A stretch of DNA of 64,000 bases from Struthio camelus (lineage: Eukaryota; Chordata; Aves; Struthioniformes; Struthionidae), in the NCBI RefSeq assembly GCF_040807025.1, contig NC_090942.1:41184911-41248910 (forward strand), read 5' to 3'. Position 1 is the first letter of the stretch. Every line of letters begins with the position of its first letter. Positions 62,301 through 64,000 of the stretch are shown piece after piece. The notes beneath the pieces are model-generated. The model worked only from the letters and a program-made list of their open reading frames with translations. It was not told the DNA's origin and did not search any database. Position numbers and translations under genes: made by a program.

Positions 62301-64000
62301 CCTTACAGCTATGTGAACCTATTTATACATGAAATGTCCCAGTAATCAGGCCAACATGCAAAATTAATGAATAATTACAGCAAAGCTTCATTTGCAAAAT
62401 CCCTTTTTGCTCCTGTCCTTATTTGCTGTCAGTACTAACGCAAGCATGAGAGGTATACTTTAAGAGGGCTTGCAGGATTTGCCTTCATCTACTAAAATCC
62501 TCAAAACTAGGACCAAATCTTCTTAAGTTTTTCCAAAACGCAAGACATACATACATATCTATGGCACCAATAAGTAATTTAACTAATAAGTAATCTTCAA
62601 ATAGGCTTGTGTGAATTCTATAAAAGGTAGGATTTCCAATTTCCAATAGCTGCTTTTCTATGCATAGTTAAGAGTGCCTACACAACTGGGGAATAAATGT
62701 TGCATGAAAAATAATAGGAGCTTTAAATAGTAAGTTAACAAGATTGTGCTAGATAAGTACTTGAAAACAGGCATTATATTATCTGAGTTGAATAACACAC
62801 ATTGTTTAATGCATCTATCAGAGTACTAGCCCTTTCTTCTTGTGGAATGCTGCACTGTAATCTTTATTTATGCTTTCAAAAATATGTTTCCTGGCTAACA
62901 CGTCATGTTGCTAGCTTGTTTTGAAGGCAAACAAAATGAAAGACAGCTGCAACAACAGAAGCCTATAAACTAGTGTATTCTCATTCTAGATATTTGTCTA
63001 ATTTCTACTGTTCAGTTGTCTTGGCTAAATTATCTGTTATTAAATTAAATTTACACATGCCTCATAGATAAAGCTTTTCAAGATCAGGTCCTAAAATATT
63101 ACTGTAGGACTAGGGATGGTAACCGTCAGTGAGTGATTTGTCTCATTGTCTTCAAATAGAATGGATCACCCTCTGAAGCTGACTACTGCTCTTTAGTCAC
63201 TAGAGAGGGTACCTAGACAACTAGGTGAGATGAATTTTCCCTCACATTGATCCAAAAATTAGAGCCTGAAATTGCAAATTTCATATTTTTTATTCAGGTA
63301 AAAAGTTCCACTGCTTTGCACTCTCCTTAGATGAGAATGTGGACAGGTGGATGATCCAATCTCTTCAGAGATTGTGTAGTAACGTACAGGTTTTATAGAT
63401 TCTGCTTAAAATACGCACCAAACTGCAGTTCCTTTAGCATTTTTCTTGCTTACAAATCAGTCTCCATTTGTTTACCAGCCTTCACAATGAAAAGGAATTC
63501 AGAAAGTAGTTCAATACTCCAAATTTTGTCACATAGCTGAAATGAATATTTTATTCACCACTCTACTTTCATATTATATCTTCGTTCATTTTACAAAAAA
63601 AGTTACCACAGCAAGTCCTAACCAAGGTTTTCATCTTATGAAAGGAACTAACTCCATACAAACTTACATTTATCATCATTTCACATAATTCCCATTGTTT
63701 TTTTCAAATTAATCACATCAGTATATTGAACCAGGACACTAAAGTCACAAATAATTTTACTTATGCTAAAGAAATTAATTTATTGTTAAGATTACTGTTT
63801 TTCAAGTGTCTCTCATTTACAAGCTCCATCACACATTATAGCTCAAATGAAGACTAAGTGATATTATAACAACTGAGGAATAAACCTAAGAATCAGGTGT
63901 GGTGGTGCAAGGGAACATATAGTGGTAGAGGGTGTAGGTGGATGGGCATAGGAGTACGCTTTTAAATATGAATGTATTTGTATGTGTGTATACCGCAAAC
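44160..64000 (-). CDS. PTPRR: PTPRR, 3' end: last four coding exons and 3' UTR
   Basis: This is the gene-level entry; exons are listed separately. PTPRR is a receptor-type or cytosolic tyrosine phosphatase that binds and inactivates ERK and p38 MAP kinases through a kinase-interaction motif (family knowledge). The window contains the C-terminal half of the catalytic domain: [11 protein letters not shown], the WPD loop, the [10 protein letters not shown] active site and the [13 protein letters not shown] loop, ending in SAEAVQ, very like human SAETVQ. The exons total 477 coding bases including the stop. Earlier catalytic exons (YINANYIRGY, DDFW) and the KIM were searched for by eye up to 64,000 and not found. 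Human PTPRR and PTPRB are also adjacent and on the same strand. Confidence 0.95.
44178..44183 (-). terminator. PTPRR: Candidate PTPRR poly(A) signal
   Basis: TTTATT on the plus strand is AATAAA on the coding strand, about 1.1 kb after the PTPRR stop and about 0.8 kb before the long-form PTPRB start codon. It is the first canonical hexamer found after the stop. Function is inferred from position. Confidence 0.45.
45294..45387 (-). CDS. PTPRR: PTPRR last coding exon: Q loop and stop
   Basis: The coding part is 94 bases, with acceptor CTTTTCAG|GGG. It encodes (R)[17 protein letters not shown], then [13 protein letters not shown] and TGA at 45,296-45,294. The Gln of MVQT is the Q-loop residue that positions water for hydrolysis of the phospho-enzyme. 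The C-terminus has the same length as human. The exon continues into the 3' UTR. Confidence 0.96.
45388..52990 (-). other. PTPRR: PTPRR last intron (7.6 kb)
   Basis: The intron has GT-AG ends (GTGAGT, CTTTTCAG) and contains no recognised exon. Open frames at 49,630-50,124 (plus) and 51,929-52,246 (minus) lack any recognisable domain and are treated as accidental. A poly-T run lies near 47,847-47,862. Confidence 0.7.
52991..53104 (-). CDS. PTPRR: PTPRR catalytic exon: AGIGRTG P-loop
   Basis: The exon is 114 bases, entering with T to complete Ser and leaving with AG of an Arg codon, with acceptor CTTTTCAG| and donor ATAG|GTGAGT. It encodes (S)[18 protein letters not shown] then [19 protein letters not shown]. 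With the preceding exon it rebuilds the signature [10 protein letters not shown], including the P-loop Arg that binds phosphate. Confidence 0.96.
   Translation of the reverse strand, partial: CWHRKNWMFYCHSHWLSPVEGRGSCRCIEHCLPATSG
53785..53965 (+). repeat. MIR-like ancient SINE fragment
   Basis: The order of words matches the MIR consensus: catttaaccatttggtgtct, tctccatctgtgcaatgga, ctacctgcctcataagag, then agtgcctcg. Divergence is high, as expected of a repeat from early amniotes. The call is by memory of the consensus, not alignment. Confidence 0.55.
55041..55402 (-). mobile_element. CR1 LINE, 5'-truncated 3' end
   Basis: The minus-strand frame at 55,123-55,392 encodes the familiar C-terminus of the CR1 ORF2 reverse transcriptase ([44 protein letters not shown]). 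It is followed by the CR1 3' UTR and the terminal CATTCTGTGATTCTGTG-type repeat at about 55,041-55,060. About 360 bases remain, a typical 5' truncation. The frame is still open over about 90 codons, so the copy is not very old. It sits in a PTPRR intron in the same orientation as the gene. Confidence 0.93.
56294..56329. repeat. Perfect 13-bp inverted repeat
   Basis: The arms ctttaatcatgaa (56,294-56,306) and ttcatgattaaag (56,317-56,329) are perfect reverse complements with a 10-base loop. A third copy of ttttaatcatga lies just before it at about 56,264-56,275. It is in a PTPRR intron; function unknown. Confidence 0.85.
57397..57554 (-). CDS. PTPRR: PTPRR catalytic exon: WPD loop and active-site Cys
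   Basis: The exon is 158 bases, phase 0 in and phase 2 out, with acceptor ATTTTCAG| and donor TGCAG|GTAATT. It starts [20 protein letters not shown] and ends GRGPVIVHC. The Asp of WPD is the general acid and the Cys of VHC is the nucleophile. The following Ser codon is split across the intron (AG|T). The core is close to human PTPRR. Confidence 0.96.
57555..58705 (-). other. PTPRR: PTPRR intron (1.15 kb)
   Basis: The intron lies between the KCVLYW and WPD-loop exons, phase 0, with ends GTAACG and ATTTTCAG. I see only AT-rich sequence. Confidence 0.8.
58706..58816 (-). CDS. PTPRR: PTPRR catalytic exon: [11 protein letters not shown] segment
   Basis: The exon is 111 bases (37 codons), phase 0 at both ends, with acceptor CTTTCCAG| and donor AAAG|GTAACG. 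It encodes [20 protein letters not shown] followed by [17 protein letters not shown]. The C-x-x-Y-W-P motif is a standard element of the PTP fold shortly before the WPD loop. It matches human PTPRR with few changes. Confidence 0.95.
59242..59324. repeat. Compound microsatellite (GT)n-(TA)n
   Basis: An interrupted GT tract with GC steps (59,242-59,268) is followed by about 22 uninterrupted TA units (about 59,280-59,324). It is likely to be length-variable and is seen directly in the sequence. Confidence 0.95.
59775..59896. repeat. Direct repeat, copy 1
   Basis: About 120 bases are shared with 60,275-60,397. The inner 70 bases (about 59,826-59,896) are nearly identical and the left flank is roughly 80% identical by eye. 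Similarity stops abruptly at ACCGGTTT. On the minus strand the core is an open frame ending in a donor-like AAG|GTAATG. I do not recognise the encoded peptide or a repeat family. Confidence 0.8.
60275..60397. repeat. Direct repeat, copy 2
   Basis: This is the partner of 59,775-59,896, almost exactly 500 bases away and carrying one extra base. The sequence just beyond it (60,398-60,465) is unusually CpG-rich for this AT-rich intron (several CG dinucleotides in about 70 bases) and is not shared by copy 1. Confidence 0.8.

Larger units (their letters stand above)
58817..64000 (-). other. PTPRR: PTPRR intron, continuing beyond the window
   Basis: I found no further catalytic exon here (no reverse complement of DDFW or NANYI coding sequence seen by eye). 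Contents are a GT then TA microsatellite (59,242-59,324), the direct repeat pair at 59.8 and 60.3 kb, a T-rich tract near 61,740-61,772, and a locally GC-richer patch at 61,850-62,000 that is not a clear CpG island. Confidence 0.6.

Overview
The window is nuclear DNA from a vertebrate, almost certainly a bird. It has long AT-rich introns with short exons and GT-AG (once GC-AG) splice sites, one CpG island, few interspersed repeats, and a CR1 LINE 3' end of the avian type. The species cannot be fixed from the sequence alone. All recognisable genes lie on the minus strand, so transcription runs from high to low coordinates.

Region 1-25,500 holds the 5' part of PTPRB (VE-PTP, receptor-type tyrosine phosphatase beta). 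It contains a signal-peptide exon (25,418-25,471) in a CpG island, followed by 14 consecutive exons that each encode one fibronectin type III (FN3) domain. The order matches human PTPRB repeat for repeat. The remaining FN3 domains, the transmembrane segment and the phosphatase domain lie beyond position 1. Each FN3 exon after the first is a whole number of codons and is phase 1 at both ends.

Region 30,800-43,400 holds three further minus-strand coding exons: a second signal peptide (43,330-43,384), a six-cysteine beta-trefoil domain like the cysteine-rich domain of the mannose receptor family (41,652-42,044), and a Ser/Thr-rich stalk (30,824-31,062). Their phases join exactly to one another (1, 1, 0) and then to PTPRB exon 2 (phase 0). 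Together they form an alternative, longer PTPRB N-terminus of 229 residues with its own promoter, replacing the 18-residue canonical signal exon.

Region 44,150-64,000 holds the 3' end of PTPRR: the last four coding exons, with the WPD loop, the [10 protein letters not shown] active site and the Q loop, then a 3' UTR of about 1.1 kb with a candidate poly(A) signal at 44,178-44,183. The next upstream catalytic exon was not found and should lie beyond position 64,000. The two phosphatase genes are therefore head-to-tail. Less than about 0.8 kb separates the predicted PTPRR poly(A) signal from the start codon of the long PTPRB form.

The rest is intron or spacer: microsatellites, one CR1 fragment, several ancient MIR-like fragments, a 13-bp perfect inverted repeat at 56,294-56,329, and an unexplained ~125-bp direct repeat at 59.8 and 60.3 kb. 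The main points of interest are the lectin-like alternative N-terminus, a GC splice donor forced by reading frame, the close spacing of the two genes, and that duplicated segment. I saw no CRISPR array, no tRNA or rRNA gene, and no autonomous mobile element.
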